From positions 5,208,001-5,272,000 of the forward strand of contig NZ_LR134355.1 of the NCBI RefSeq assembly GCF_900637205.1: DNA of 64,000 bases, read 5' to 3'. Below are positions 24,311 through 32,733 of this stretch, piece after piece (the first letter of the stretch is position 1; every line of letters begins with the position of its first letter). The DNA is from Mycolicibacterium chitae. GTDB taxonomy: Bacteria > Actinomycetota > Actinomycetes > Mycobacteriales > Mycobacteriaceae. The notes below the pieces were generated by a model. The model saw only the letters and a list, made by a program, of their open reading frames with translations, was not told the origin of the DNA and searched no databases. The position numbers and the translations under genes were made by a program.

Positions 24311-25269
24311 TGACGCCCACCCACCGACCCGAACTGGACCCCGACGCCGCGGCTCGCATCGCGAGCTTCGGCACACCGGCACCGATGCGCGAACGCGGTC
24401 TGGCCGCGGTGCGGGAGACGCTCGAATCCGCCCCACCCCCGGCCGACATGCCCGCCATGGCCGAGATCCTCGAAACCACGGTGCGTGGCCCGAAATCCTC
24501 GGTCCCCGTGCGGATCTACCGCCCGGGGCCAGACGCGGACGGCCCGCCGCCGGTCGTCGTGCATCTGCACGGTGGGGGCCTGGTGATGGGCTCGCTGCGG
24601 TCGTTCGAACCGATGGCACGGGCGTTGGCGGCCGCCAGCGGCGCCGTGGTGGTGGCGGTGGGCTATCGCTTGGCCCCCGAGCATCCGCCACCGGCACAGT
24701 TCGAGGACGCCTGGGCGGTCACCAATTGGGTTGCCGCCGAGTCCGACAGCTTCGGTTGGGACCGCTCGCGGCTGGTGGTCGCCGGCGACAGCGCCGGCGG
24801 CGGGCTGGCGGCCGCAGTGGCGTTGGTGGCGCGCGATGCCGGCGGCCCGGACATCTTCGGGCAGGTGCTGCTGTACCCCGGCGTCGACCGCGACATGGCC
24901 GCGCACTCGATCGTCTCGCAACCGGACGCGCCGTTGCTGGCCCACGACGACATCCTCTACATGCACGAACTGGCGGATCGAGGTGCCGGCGACCCCCACG
25001 ACATCCGGCGCGTCCCGGCCTACGCCGCCGACCTACGCGGCCTGCCGCCGGCCATCGTCGTCACCGCCGAGTTGGACCCGATCTCCGACTGGGGCGAGCG
25101 GTATGCCCACCGACTCCGGGATGCGGGCGTGCAGACCACCCTCACCCGATACCCCGGCATCTACCACGGCTTCCTGATGCGGTCGGAGACGACGGCGCGC
25201 GGGCGCCTCGCGATGGCCGAGACCGGCGCGCTGCTGCGCGCAAAGTTCGCCAATCCGTTGCGCTTCTAG
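24310..25269 (+). CDS. Alpha/beta hydrolase, hormone-sensitive lipase family
   Basis: 319 residues. HGGG at 87-90, nucleophile motif GDSAG with Ser161, acid in TAELDPISD and His in IYHGFLM. Same family as the 15123 hydrolase but clearly a separate paralogue. The ATG overlaps the SDR stop by one base (TGATG). Two HSL esterases alongside two BVMOs in one island is suggestive of an ester-forming and ester-cleaving pair; substrate unproven. Confidence 0.88.
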   Translation: MTPTHRPELDPDAAARIASFGTPAPMRERGLAAVRETLESAPPPADMPAMAEILETTVRGPKSSVPVRIYRPGPDADGPPPVVVHLHGGGLVMGSLRSFEPMARALAAASGAVVVAVGYRLAPEHPPPAQFEDAWAVTNWVAAESDSFGWDRSRLVVAGDSAGGGLAAAVALVARDAGGPDIFGQVLLYPGVDRDMAAHSIVSQPDAPLLAHDDILYMHELADRGAGDPHDIRRVPAYAADLRGLPPAIVVTAELDPISDWGERYAHRLRDAGVQTTLTRYPGIYHGFLMRSETTARGRLAMAETGALLRAKFANPLRF

Positions 25270-25280
25270 CCTATTTCTGC

Positions 25281-25298
25281 TGTCCCGATGGCTGGACA
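25281..25298. promoter_or_regulatory. Short inverted repeat TGTCC-N8-GGACA
   Basis: TGTCC at 25281-25285 and GGACA at 25294-25298 form a small dyad in the 119-bp gap before the gene at 25389. It could be an operator. The island motif is absent from this gap, so the next gene may also be read through from the SDR-hydrolase run. Confidence 0.25.
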
Positions 25299-25388
25299 CC
25301 TTGGCCTCGGGCGTCGCGGAGACCGCACACAATCGACACCAGACCCGGCGTGCATCCACGCCCGAGAACCGAGGATAGGAGCCCCACG

Positions 25389-26465
25389 ATGCTCACTGAA
25401 GAACGGCGGATGGAGCTGTCCGACATCCTTCGCCCGGCCGCGCCACCGCGCGAGGTCGACAACGTCTACACCGACGACCAGCGCGATCGTCTGTTGGACG
25501 TGGTGCGCAAGGATGCGCCCTGGAGCCTGATCATCGCTCAGCACTTCGCCTCGGCCGAGGAGCTGATGGCCACCATGAGCGGCGCCTTCCCGGAGGGTTT
25601 CGAACCCACCCTGGATCTGTTCCTCACGCCCACGTTCCGCGGTCATCTGGCCAACCACGGCACCGTGCTCTATCCCGAGTTGCACGACTGCTTCTACAAC
25701 GCGAAGTTCCTTGACGCCGCCAAGTCGTACTGGAACGCCGAGTACGCGAAGCCCCAGATGATGTTGTTCAACATCAACGGCCCGTGCGCCAATCGCGATC
25801 CGGGACACCTCGATTCGCCGAGTTTTCGCGGGGTGCGCTACGAGAACGCGCCCACCTGGCTGGTCAGCGTCATGGGCAAGTCGGGCCTATTCACCGACTA
25901 CCTGATCAAGATGGCCCAGGTCATCACCTGGTTCTCCCACGATGAGGGCAGCGGATTCACCTACTGGCCCGACGGCCCGATGAAGGCACCGAAACGTGTT
26001 CAGCCGCCGGTCTATAACCGTGGCGTGGTCGTGCAGAACGAGATGCTGGTGCACCGCGGCGAGGCCAACGGCCCACTGGACCAACAGGTCCCGGCCGGCC
26101 TGGCGTTCGATACCGTCTTCGCCGGCGATCCAACCTCCCGCGACCACTGGGTACTCCGCAACGGCGACGACGTCATCGCCCGGCACCACACCGATGAACT
26201 GCGCTTCCTGGTGCACTGGTCCGCCGAGGTCTTCGAGGACTACGACGAGCTCAAGAAGAACATGGACCACTCCGACGACCTGTCGATCGACAAGGCCATC
26301 GACATGATGGTCGACGATCTGGGCAAGCGGGGCATCAAGCTCGATATCCCGAGCGCCCCGTTGCACGATCCGGAGTTCATCGGCGCGCTCAACGCCGGCT
26401 ACGACTTCGGTGGCCCCGCAAGCTACCCAGACGAAGCGCCGCTGAGCGCGTTCCAGCTGGCCTGA
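25389..26465 (+). CDS. Conserved-looking protein of unknown function next to kshA
   Basis: 358 residues with a good ribosome site (ATAGGAG). Not recognised. It is rich in acidic and aromatic residues, without signal peptide or membrane segment. The middle contains GHLDSPSFRG and later VHRGEANGP, which could be the HxD and distal His of a jelly-roll Fe(II) oxygenase, but this is weak. The C-terminus is acidic and helical (YDELKKNMDHSDDLSIDKAIDMM). A hypothetical of similar size (Rv3531c) exists in the KstR regulon of M. tuberculosis; homology could not be checked. It ends before a strong terminator. Confidence 0.75.
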   Translation: MLTEERRMELSDILRPAAPPREVDNVYTDDQRDRLLDVVRKDAPWSLIIAQHFASAEELMATMSGAFPEGFEPTLDLFLTPTFRGHLANHGTVLYPELHDCFYNAKFLDAAKSYWNAEYAKPQMMLFNINGPCANRDPGHLDSPSFRGVRYENAPTWLVSVMGKSGLFTDYLIKMAQVITWFSHDEGSGFTYWPDGPMKAPKRVQPPVYNRGVVVQNEMLVHRGEANGPLDQQVPAGLAFDTVFAGDPTSRDHWVLRNGDDVIARHHTDELRFLVHWSAEVFEDYDELKKNMDHSDDLSIDKAIDMMVDDLGKRGIKLDIPSAPLHDPEFIGALNAGYDFGGPASYPDEAPLSAFQLA

Positions 26466-26477
26466 CGCTCCGCCATA

Positions 26478-26519
26478 AAGTATGGCCCCGGCACCCGAAA
26501 GGGTGCCGGGGCCATACTT
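26478..26519. terminator. Perfect 19-bp hairpin with GAAA tetraloop between convergent genes
   Basis: Arms 26478-26496 and 26501-26519 are exactly complementary around a GAAA loop, with A/T-rich outer ends (AAGTAT and ATACTT) and ATT following. It lies between the stops of the plus gene (26465) and the minus small protein (26533), so it can act as an intrinsic terminator in both directions. Confidence 0.88.
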
Positions 26520-26532
26520 ATTGGTCGAACAG

Positions 26533-26787
26533 TCAGGACGGATCGTCGACGATGGCAAGTTCGCCGTCGCGGACCGCCGCCTCGATGGAGGAGCGCAGGT
26601 TCGCGCACAGGGTGAACTGCCCGCGCCCCCTCCGACGCTCCACGCAGGTGAGCATCGCGTCGCGGTTCCACTGCACGCTGGTCTGTTCCCAGCTGCTCTT
26701 GCGGACCAACACCTGGGCCCCGCACGACCCGCAGCCGACCGGCCGCATCGGCGCATCGGCGAGCCGGACGTCGGGCCGCACGGTCAT
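26533..26787 (-). CDS. Small Cys-motif protein co-translated with KshA
   Basis: 84 residues. Four Cys: CGSC near the N-terminus (residues about 19-22), then LTC and TLC in the middle, a pattern that could bind zinc or an iron-sulfur centre. The rest is basic and helical (RRRGRGQ, NLRSSIEAAVRDGEL). ATG 26787 overlaps the kshA stop by four bases, so it is made with KshA. Possibly an accessory or assembly protein of the oxygenase. A longer in-frame reading upstream is just kshA antisense frame noise. Confidence 0.7.
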   Translation of the reverse strand: MTVRPDVRLADAPMRPVGCGSCGAQVLVRKSSWEQTSVQWNRDAMLTCVERRRGRGQFTLCANLRSSIEAAVRDGELAIVDDPS

Positions 26788-27953
26788 GTGGTCAGACCCA
26801 CCAGGCGCGGCAGCCGGTTGTTCGCCAGGTTGTCCTCGACTTCCTTCATCCACGCCTCGCGCGGACGGGTGGTGTCGATCTCGAATTCGAAACGGTCCAC
26901 CATGTCGGGTGTGACATCGGCGGCGTCGACGTAGAACTGCTCGTACCACCGGCGCACCTGGTACACCGGCCCGTCCTCTTCGCACAGCAGCGGATTGTCG
27001 ATGCGTGCCTTGCGACGCCAGATGGCGACGTCCTGCTCGAAGCCCATCTTCACGAAATCGCCCAGGGCAACGGCCATCTGCATCGCGAGGTCCTCGGGTA
27101 CTGCATCGGACTTCTCGACCGTGATCCCGTACTGCAGCACGAACGAGTTCTCGTCGATCGGATAGTGGCAGTTCAGCAGAACGGTGCTTTGGTCGCCGTG
27201 TTCGTAGTGGTACGTGAGCTCGTCGATCATGAACGAGGGTCCGTAATAGGACGCCACCGACGTCGTGCCCAGGATCGCCGCGCCCTCACCCGAACCGAGA
27301 TCCGGCCGGGCCTCGCTCTTGTAGTACTGCGTGGCGACGTGGCCTTCGAAGATGTTCTTGAATCCCGTCGGCAGCCCGCCGTGGATGTAGAAGAAGTGCG
27401 CCATGTCCACGATGTTGTCGATGATCTCGCGGCAGTTGGTCTCGACAACCGTGGTGTACCAATGCCAGTCGGTCCACTTGTCCGTACCGACGCCCTCGAT
27501 GGTGGGGATCGTCACGTCGGCCGGCGGCGCCTTCTTCTCCGGGTCGTTCCAGACGAACAACATGCCGTCCTGCTCCATGGTCGGCCAGGTCGCCGTCCGC
27601 GCGAGCTTGGGCACCCGCCGGCTGTAGGGCACCTGTTTGCAGCGGCCGTCGCCGCCCCAGCGCCAATCATGGAACGGGCACGCGATCTCGTTGCCCTTCA
27701 CTTCCCCGTCGGACAGATCGCCACCCATGTGCCGGCAGTAGGCGTCCAGCACGTTGAGCTTGCCGTCGGCACCCCGGAACACCACCAGTTTTCCGCCAAA
27801 GGCATTGATCGAGTGCGGTTTCCCGTCGCCGAGGTCGCGGGTCAGGCCCAGGCAGTGCCAGCCACGGGCGAATCGGGCCGGCGCGGCCTGGGCCTCGATC
27901 TGACGCACCTCATCGACGCCGTCGGGCTGCAACGATGTCATTTCCTCTGCCAT
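26784..27953 (-). CDS. kshA: 3-Ketosteroid 9alpha-hydroxylase oxygenase (KshA)
   Basis: 389 residues (M. tuberculosis KshA is 386). Rieske cluster ligands Cys73, His75, Cys92 and His95 (CRH and CPFH), mononuclear iron ligands His186, His191 and Asp308 (NIVDMAHFFYIHGG; FEQDVAIW). KshA hydroxylates C9 of androstenedione-type steroids; with KstD this opens ring B. Start ATG 27953 with GCGAGG just upstream fits the family N-terminus. The reductase partner is presumably the KshB-like gene at 10740. Divergent from the KstD gene at 28078 across a motif-bearing gap. Confidence 0.95.
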   Translation of the reverse strand: MAEEMTSLQPDGVDEVRQIEAQAAPARFARGWHCLGLTRDLGDGKPHSINAFGGKLVVFRGADGKLNVLDAYCRHMGGDLSDGEVKGNEIACPFHDWRWGGDGRCKQVPYSRRVPKLARTATWPTMEQDGMLFVWNDPEKKAPPADVTIPTIEGVGTDKWTDWHWYTTVVETNCREIIDNIVDMAHFFYIHGGLPTGFKNIFEGHVATQYYKSEARPDLGSGEGAAILGTTSVASYYGPSFMIDELTYHYEHGDQSTVLLNCHYPIDENSFVLQYGITVEKSDAVPEDLAMQMAVALGDFVKMGFEQDVAIWRRKARIDNPLLCEEDGPVYQVRRWYEQFYVDAADVTPDMVDRFEFEIDTTRPREAWMKEVEDNLANNRLPRLVGLTT

Positions 27954-28021
27954 CCTCGCTGTTGAAAGCTTGCAGTTCACCCCGTTGTAGCACCGCAAAC
28001 ACCCGGTAGGGGGCGTGGTGT

Positions 28022-28035
28022 TCCACTGACCGGGC
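28022..28035 (+). promoter_or_regulatory. Island motif copy g, between kshA and kstD
   Basis: TCCACTGACCGGGC, consensus apart from the last base. It ends 42 nt before the GTG at 28078. GAGAAT occupies about -12 to -7 of that start, a -10-like hexamer. An overlapping dyad GTGG-TGTT-CCAC (28015-28026) is centred just to its left. Confidence 0.4.
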
Positions 28036-28077
28036 CAAGCGGACCCACACCGGCCGCCGCGAGCCGAGAATCGCTCG

Positions 28078-29754
28078 GTGACTGATCCCCAGACCCTCGC
28101 GGTCGATCTCCTGGTTGTCGGCTCGGGCACCGGCATGGCCGCGGCGTTGGCCGCCCACGAGCTCGGCTTGTCCACGCTGATCGTCGAGAAGACCGCCTAT
28201 GTCGGCGGTTCCACCGCGCGGTCCGGCGGCGCGTTCTGGATGCCGGCCAACCCGATCCTGATCGAGGCCGGCTCCGACGACACGATGGCGGCCGGTCGCA
28301 CCTACCTGGAATCGGTGATCGGCGACGCCGCACCGGCCGACCGGGCGCGGGCCTTCCTGGATCACGGGGCGGCGACGGTCGAGATGCTGCGCCGCACCAC
28401 ACCGATGAAATTCCAGTGGGCCAAGGACTATTCGGATTACCACCCGGAACTGCCCGGCGGCAGCGCCGTCGGACGGACCTGTGAATGCCGACCGTTCAAC
28501 ACCGCGATGCTGGGCTCCGAGTTGCGCCGACTGCGGCCCGGGGTGATGAAGTCGTCGTTCCCGATGCCGGTCACCGGCGCCGACTACCGTTGGCTGAACC
28601 TGATGGCACGGGTACCCCGCAAGGCGGTCCCCCGCATCCTGCGCCGGGCCGTGCAGGGTATCGGCGGCCTGGCGTTGCGACGCCGCTACGCGGCCGGCGG
28701 TCAGGCCCTGGCCGCGGGCATGTTTGCCGGTGTCGTGCAGGCCGGCATCCCGGTGTGGACGCAGACCCCGCTGGTGCGGCTGCTCATCGACGGTGACCGG
28801 GTGCACGGCGCCGTGGTGGAACGCGACGGCACCGAGGTCACGATCACCGCCCGCCGCGGCGTGGTGCTCGCGACCGGCGGCTTTGACCACCGGATGGACT
28901 GGCGGCAGAAGTTCCAGTCCGAATCACTGCGCGCAGACCTGAGTTTGGGCGCCGAGGGCAACACCGGCGACGGTATTCGCGCGGCGCAGGATCTCGGCGC
29001 GGGCATCGGCCTGATGGACCAGGCCTGGTGGTTCCCCGCGTTCGCGCCGCTGCCCGACGGCGAGCCGACCGTCATGCTCGCCGAACGATCGCTACCCGGC
29101 TGCCTGCTGGTCGATCAGACCGGAAACCGGTTCATCAACGAGGCCACCGACTACATGACGTTCGGCCAGCAGGTTCTGCAGCGGGAACGCGACGGCAACC
29201 CGGTCGAGGTCATGTGGATGGTGTTCGACCAGCAGTACCGCAACAGCTATCTGCTTGCGGCCGAACTGTTTCCGCGCATGCCGATCCCCAAGACCTGGTA
29301 CGACGCCGGCATCGCCCATCGCAGCGACGACGTCGCCGGCCTGGCCCGCTCGGTCGGCGTCGACGAGGCGGCGCTGGCCGCCACCCTGGACCGCTTCAAC
29401 CAGCTGGCCCGCACCGGCAAGGACACCGATTTCGGCCGGGGCGACAGCGCCTACGACCGCTACTACGGCGATCCCACCCGCACGCCGAACCCGAACCTGC
29501 GGCCGCTCGAGGACGGTCCGTTCTATGCGGTCAAGGTCGTGCTCAGCGACCTGGGGACCTGCGGCGGGGTCCGGGCGGACACTCACGGCCGGGTGCTGCG
29601 CGAGGACGGCGCGGCCATCGACGGTCTGTACGCGATCGGCAACACCGCGGCCAACACGTTCGGGGCCAGCTACCCGGGGGCGGGGGCGACCATCGGCCAG
29701 GGCCTGGTGTTCGGCTACCTCGCCGCGCGCCACGCCGCGGGCCGGACCGACTGA
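28078..29754 (+). CDS. kstD: 3-Ketosteroid delta1-dehydrogenase (KstD)
   Basis: 558 residues from GTG, usual KstD length. VVGSGTGMAAALAA FAD motif, VGGSTARSGGAFW, DYHPELPGG (region of the first catalytic Tyr) and C-terminal FGASYPGAGATIG with the Tyr-x3-Gly pair needed for catalysis. KstD removes 1alpha,2beta hydrogens from 3-ketosteroids. Divergent from kshA, the partner reaction. This is the most convincing KstD of the three here. Confidence 0.92.
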   Translation: MTDPQTLAVDLLVVGSGTGMAAALAAHELGLSTLIVEKTAYVGGSTARSGGAFWMPANPILIEAGSDDTMAAGRTYLESVIGDAAPADRARAFLDHGAATVEMLRRTTPMKFQWAKDYSDYHPELPGGSAVGRTCECRPFNTAMLGSELRRLRPGVMKSSFPMPVTGADYRWLNLMARVPRKAVPRILRRAVQGIGGLALRRRYAAGGQALAAGMFAGVVQAGIPVWTQTPLVRLLIDGDRVHGAVVERDGTEVTITARRGVVLATGGFDHRMDWRQKFQSESLRADLSLGAEGNTGDGIRAAQDLGAGIGLMDQAWWFPAFAPLPDGEPTVMLAERSLPGCLLVDQTGNRFINEATDYMTFGQQVLQRERDGNPVEVMWMVFDQQYRNSYLLAAELFPRMPIPKTWYDAGIAHRSDDVAGLARSVGVDEAALAATLDRFNQLARTGKDTDFGRGDSAYDRYYGDPTRTPNPNLRPLEDGPFYAVKVVLSDLGTCGGVRADTHGRVLREDGAAIDGLYAIGNTAANTFGASYPGAGATIGQGLVFGYLAARHAAGRTD

Positions 29755-29768
29755 TCACGCGGGGCGGC

Positions 29769-30437
29769 TCAGCCCTGGTCTTTCTCCGCGGCGATCCGCC
29801 GTTCCACCTCGTACCAGTACTCCCGGACCGGGAACTGCGCACCGGCCTCACCGGCCTCGGTGAACGTCTCCTCGGCGGCGTCGAGGTCCTTGATCAGCTG
29901 TAGCGCCAGTTCCCGCTCGGCCCCGTAGTAGCGCTCGGACCACTGCAGCGCCAGCCGCGCGTAGGACCAGGTGGGCTGCTCGTCGGTGCCGCGCACCTCG
30001 GCGGCGGCCTCGCGTTGCATCCGATCGGCGTATTGGGCGTGTTCGGTGAGCACTTCCTTGAGTCGGCCCGGCTCGGTGAGGTGCCCGAAGATCACCCGCA
30101 GTATCGGGTTGTGCTTCAGGGTCGGGGGCTCGACCGGTTCCTCGTTGGTCCAGCGCGTGACCGCGGCCAGCCCGGTGTCGGTGATCTTGTACATCCGCCG
30201 GCTGCGCGCGGTGGCCTCCACGCGCGAGGTCACCAGGTCGAGCTGCTCGAGCTTCTTGAGCTCGGAGTAGATCTGGCTGTAGGCCGGGCTGGAGTAGAAG
30301 AATCGGATCACCCAGTTGATCCACTTCTTGATGTCATAACCGGAGAGCTCGTCGCCGCCGGACAACATGCCCAGCAAAGCCCACCCGGTGGGCGTCAGGT
30401 TGGGCTGGTCAGCGGCGTCGTCGGGAACTTCCGGCAC
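29769..30437 (-). CDS. PadR-family transcriptional regulator
   Basis: 222 residues. N-terminal winged helix: LTPTGWALLGMLSGGDELSGYDIKKWI, then FYSSPAYSQIYSELKKLEQLDLVTSRVE, followed by a beta-wing RRMYKITDTGLAAV and a C-terminal coiled-coil dimerisation region (Vir_C-like). PadR regulators usually repress nearby genes and respond to phenolic or lipophilic ligands. It diverges from the KstD-like gene at 30556 and ends 14 bp from the kstD stop. A second regulator of the island besides IclR. Confidence 0.88.
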   Translation of the reverse strand: MPEVPDDAADQPNLTPTGWALLGMLSGGDELSGYDIKKWINWVIRFFYSSPAYSQIYSELKKLEQLDLVTSRVEATARSRRMYKITDTGLAAVTRWTNEEPVEPPTLKHNPILRVIFGHLTEPGRLKEVLTEHAQYADRMQREAAAEVRGTDEQPTWSYARLALQWSERYYGAERELALQLIKDLDAAEETFTEAGEAGAQFPVREYWYEVERRIAAEKDQG

Positions 30438-30481
30438 TGTCCAAGGCTAGCAATCTCGTCGGCAAACCCGGCGGCCCCGCT

Positions 30482-30495
30482 ACCGCTGATCGGGA
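30482..30495 (+). promoter_or_regulatory. Island motif copy h, between padR and KstD-like gene
   Basis: ACCGCTGATCGGGA, full consensus except for the first base. It ends 60 nt before ATG 30556. That gene has an AGGAGG ribosome site, so a short leader of about 17 nt would put the motif at the same distance from the transcript start as copies c, e, f and g. Confidence 0.4.
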
Positions 30496-30555
30496 CGACA
30501 CGTTGCAACGACCCGGCCCATCCAGCAGATTGAGATTCGCCTAGCGAGGAGGCTC

Positions 30556-32097
30556 ATGTACGACGCGGAGTTCGACGTGATCGTCGCCGGTTCGGGCGGC
30601 GGCTTGGCCGGTGCCTACACCGCGGCGCGCGAGGGCCTTTCGGTGCTGGTGGCCGAGGCCACCGATCAGTTCGGCGGCACCACCGCCTACTCCGGCGGGG
30701 GCGGCATGTGGTTCCCGTGCAACCCTGCGCTGACCCGCGCCGGCAGCGACGACACCATCGAGGAGGCGCTGACCTACTTCCACGCGGTGGTCGGTGACCG
30801 CACCCCGTCGGACCTGCAAGAGGCCTACGTTCGCGGCGGGGCGGGCCTCATCTCCTACCTGGAGCAGGACCCGGCCTTCGAATTCATGGCGCTGCCCTGG
30901 CCGGACTACTACGGATCGGCGCCCGGGGCCCGCAACGACGGTCTGCGGCACACCATCCCGGTGCCGCTGCCGGAGCGCGAACTCGGGCAGTACACCGGTC
31001 TGGTGCGCGGCCCGCTGGACACCGAGCGTCTCGGTGCTCCTGCCCCCGACCTGCTGGTCGGCGGCCGCGCGCTGGTCGGCCGCTTCCTGGCCGCCCTCGC
31101 CAAGCTGCCCACCGCGTTCTGCTGGCGCAACGCACCGCTGACCGAGTTGATCGTCGAGGACGGCGCGGTGGTGGGTGCCGTGATCGAGCAGGACGGCACC
31201 CCGGTGCGGGTGCACGCCCGCCGCGGGGTGCTGCTGGCCGCGGGCGGCTTCGAACAGAACGCGGCCATGCGAGCGCAGTACGCCGTGCCCGGCAGCGCCG
31301 AGGACACCATGGGCGGGCCGGGCAGCACCGGCGCCGCGCACCGCGCCGCGGTCGCCGTCGGCGCCGACACCGACCTGATGGACCAGGCGTGGTGGTCGCC
31401 GGGGATGACGCATCCCGACGGTCGGTCGGCCTTCGCGCTGTGGTTCACCGGCGGCATCTTCGTCAACCAGGACGGTCACCGGTTCGTCAACGAGTCCGCA
31501 CCGTATGACCGCCTGGGCCGCGAGGTGATCCGGCAGCTGGCCGCCGGCACGACCACCCTGCCGTTCTGGATGATCTACGACGATCGGGCCGGCGCCATCC
31601 CGCCGGTGGGCGCCACCAATGTCTCGATGGTCGACGCCGACGAGTACCGCGCGGCCGGCTTGTGGCATTCCGCGGACACCCTCGACGGGCTCGCCGCGGC
31701 GATCGGCGTCCCGGCCGACAACCTCGCCGCCACCATCGAACGGTTCAACCGGCTGGCCGCCCTCGGCGCCGACGAGGACTTCGGTCGCGGCGACGAACCC
31801 TACGACCGCTCCTTCACCGACGGCGCCTCACCCCTGGTCCCGATCGATACCCCGCCGTATCACGCTGCAGCGTTCGGACTTTCGGATCTGGGCACCAAGG
31901 GCGGGCTGCGCACCGACACGCGCGGCCGGGTGCTGACGGCCGACGGCGCGGCGATCGCGGGTCTCTACGCCGCGGGCAACACCATGGCCGCCGTCAGCGG
32001 AACCGCCTACCCCGGCGGCGGCAATCCGATCGGCGCTTCGATGTTGTTCAGCCACTTCGCCGCGTTGGACATGGCGGCCGGGAGGGCCGGACCTTGA
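30556..32097 (+). CDS. KstD-like FAD-dependent dehydrogenase
   Basis: 513 residues with AGGAGG before ATG. FAD motif VAGSGGGLAGAYTA, QFGGTTAYSGGGGMW, LLAAGGFEQN and C-terminal GNTMAAVSGTAYPGGGNPIG, which retains the Tyr-x3-Gly of KstD. Shorter than the 28078 paralogue and more divergent, so it may act on a different steroid, for example a delta4 or a 5alpha substrate. Its stop overlaps the following thioesterase start. Confidence 0.87.
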   Translation: MYDAEFDVIVAGSGGGLAGAYTAAREGLSVLVAEATDQFGGTTAYSGGGGMWFPCNPALTRAGSDDTIEEALTYFHAVVGDRTPSDLQEAYVRGGAGLISYLEQDPAFEFMALPWPDYYGSAPGARNDGLRHTIPVPLPERELGQYTGLVRGPLDTERLGAPAPDLLVGGRALVGRFLAALAKLPTAFCWRNAPLTELIVEDGAVVGAVIEQDGTPVRVHARRGVLLAAGGFEQNAAMRAQYAVPGSAEDTMGGPGSTGAAHRAAVAVGADTDLMDQAWWSPGMTHPDGRSAFALWFTGGIFVNQDGHRFVNESAPYDRLGREVIRQLAAGTTTLPFWMIYDDRAGAIPPVGATNVSMVDADEYRAAGLWHSADTLDGLAAAIGVPADNLAATIERFNRLAALGADEDFGRGDEPYDRSFTDGASPLVPIDTPPYHAAAFGLSDLGTKGGLRTDTRGRVLTADGAAIAGLYAAGNTMAAVSGTAYPGGGNPIGASMLFSHFAALDMAAGRAGP

Positions 32098-32702
32098 CCC
32101 GCCTGACGCCGGACGAGATCGACCGCAGCGAGGCGCTGTTCGCCCCGCTGGCGCAGTCGCTGCGCGAACTCGTCGACGTCACGATCCGCAGCGAGGCCGA
32201 CGACGCGGACGTGCGCCGGGCGCACGCCCTGATCGAGCAGGCCACCGAATTGTTGGGGTCGCGGCTGGCCCCGGAACCGTTCAGCATGCGCGCCACCACT
32301 GACGGCCGGACGCTGACCTGGGGCAACGTGTTGATCGGGAAGCGCAATGCGATTGCCCCTCCCCTGCTGGTGGAGCGCGATGCCGACGGCCGCGCCACCG
32401 CGGACCTGACCCTCGGGGCGCCGTACGAGGGTCCGTCCGGGCAGGTGCACGGCGGCGTGTGCGCGCTGATCCTCGACCACGTGCTCAGCGCCACCGCCCA
32501 CCGCCGCGACGCACCGGCCTTCACCGGCACGCTGACGCTGCGCTATGTGGCACCCACCCCGCTGGGCCCGGTGCGCGCCGAGGCCTGGACGGACCGGGAG
32601 GAGCGCGGGAAAACCTTTGCGGTGGGCCGCCTCCTGGACGCCGACGGTGTGGTCACCGTGCAGGCCGAGGGTGTTTTCATCCGCCCCAGGGCGAAGTCAT
32701 GA
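32094..32702 (+). CDS. PaaI-type hotdog thioesterase
   Basis: 202 residues, starting at a TTG (32094-32096) that overlaps the upstream TGA; GGGAGGG lies 8 nt before, and the coding frame is convincing from there. Hotdog core: GQVHGGVCALILDHVLSATAHR (the HGG catalytic turn), FTGTLTLRYVAPTPLG and AEGVFIRPRAKS. Probably hydrolyses a CoA ester of a steroid-derived acid. Co-translated with the KstD-like gene. Confidence 0.85.
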   Translation: MTRLTPDEIDRSEALFAPLAQSLRELVDVTIRSEADDADVRRAHALIEQATELLGSRLAPEPFSMRATTDGRTLTWGNVLIGKRNAIAPPLLVERDADGRATADLTLGAPYEGPSGQVHGGVCALILDHVLSATAHRRDAPAFTGTLTLRYVAPTPLGPVRAEAWTDREERGKTFAVGRLLDADGVVTVQAEGVFIRPRAKS

Positions 32703-32733
32703 CCGTGCGGCAACCGAAACCGAGGAGCAGGCA

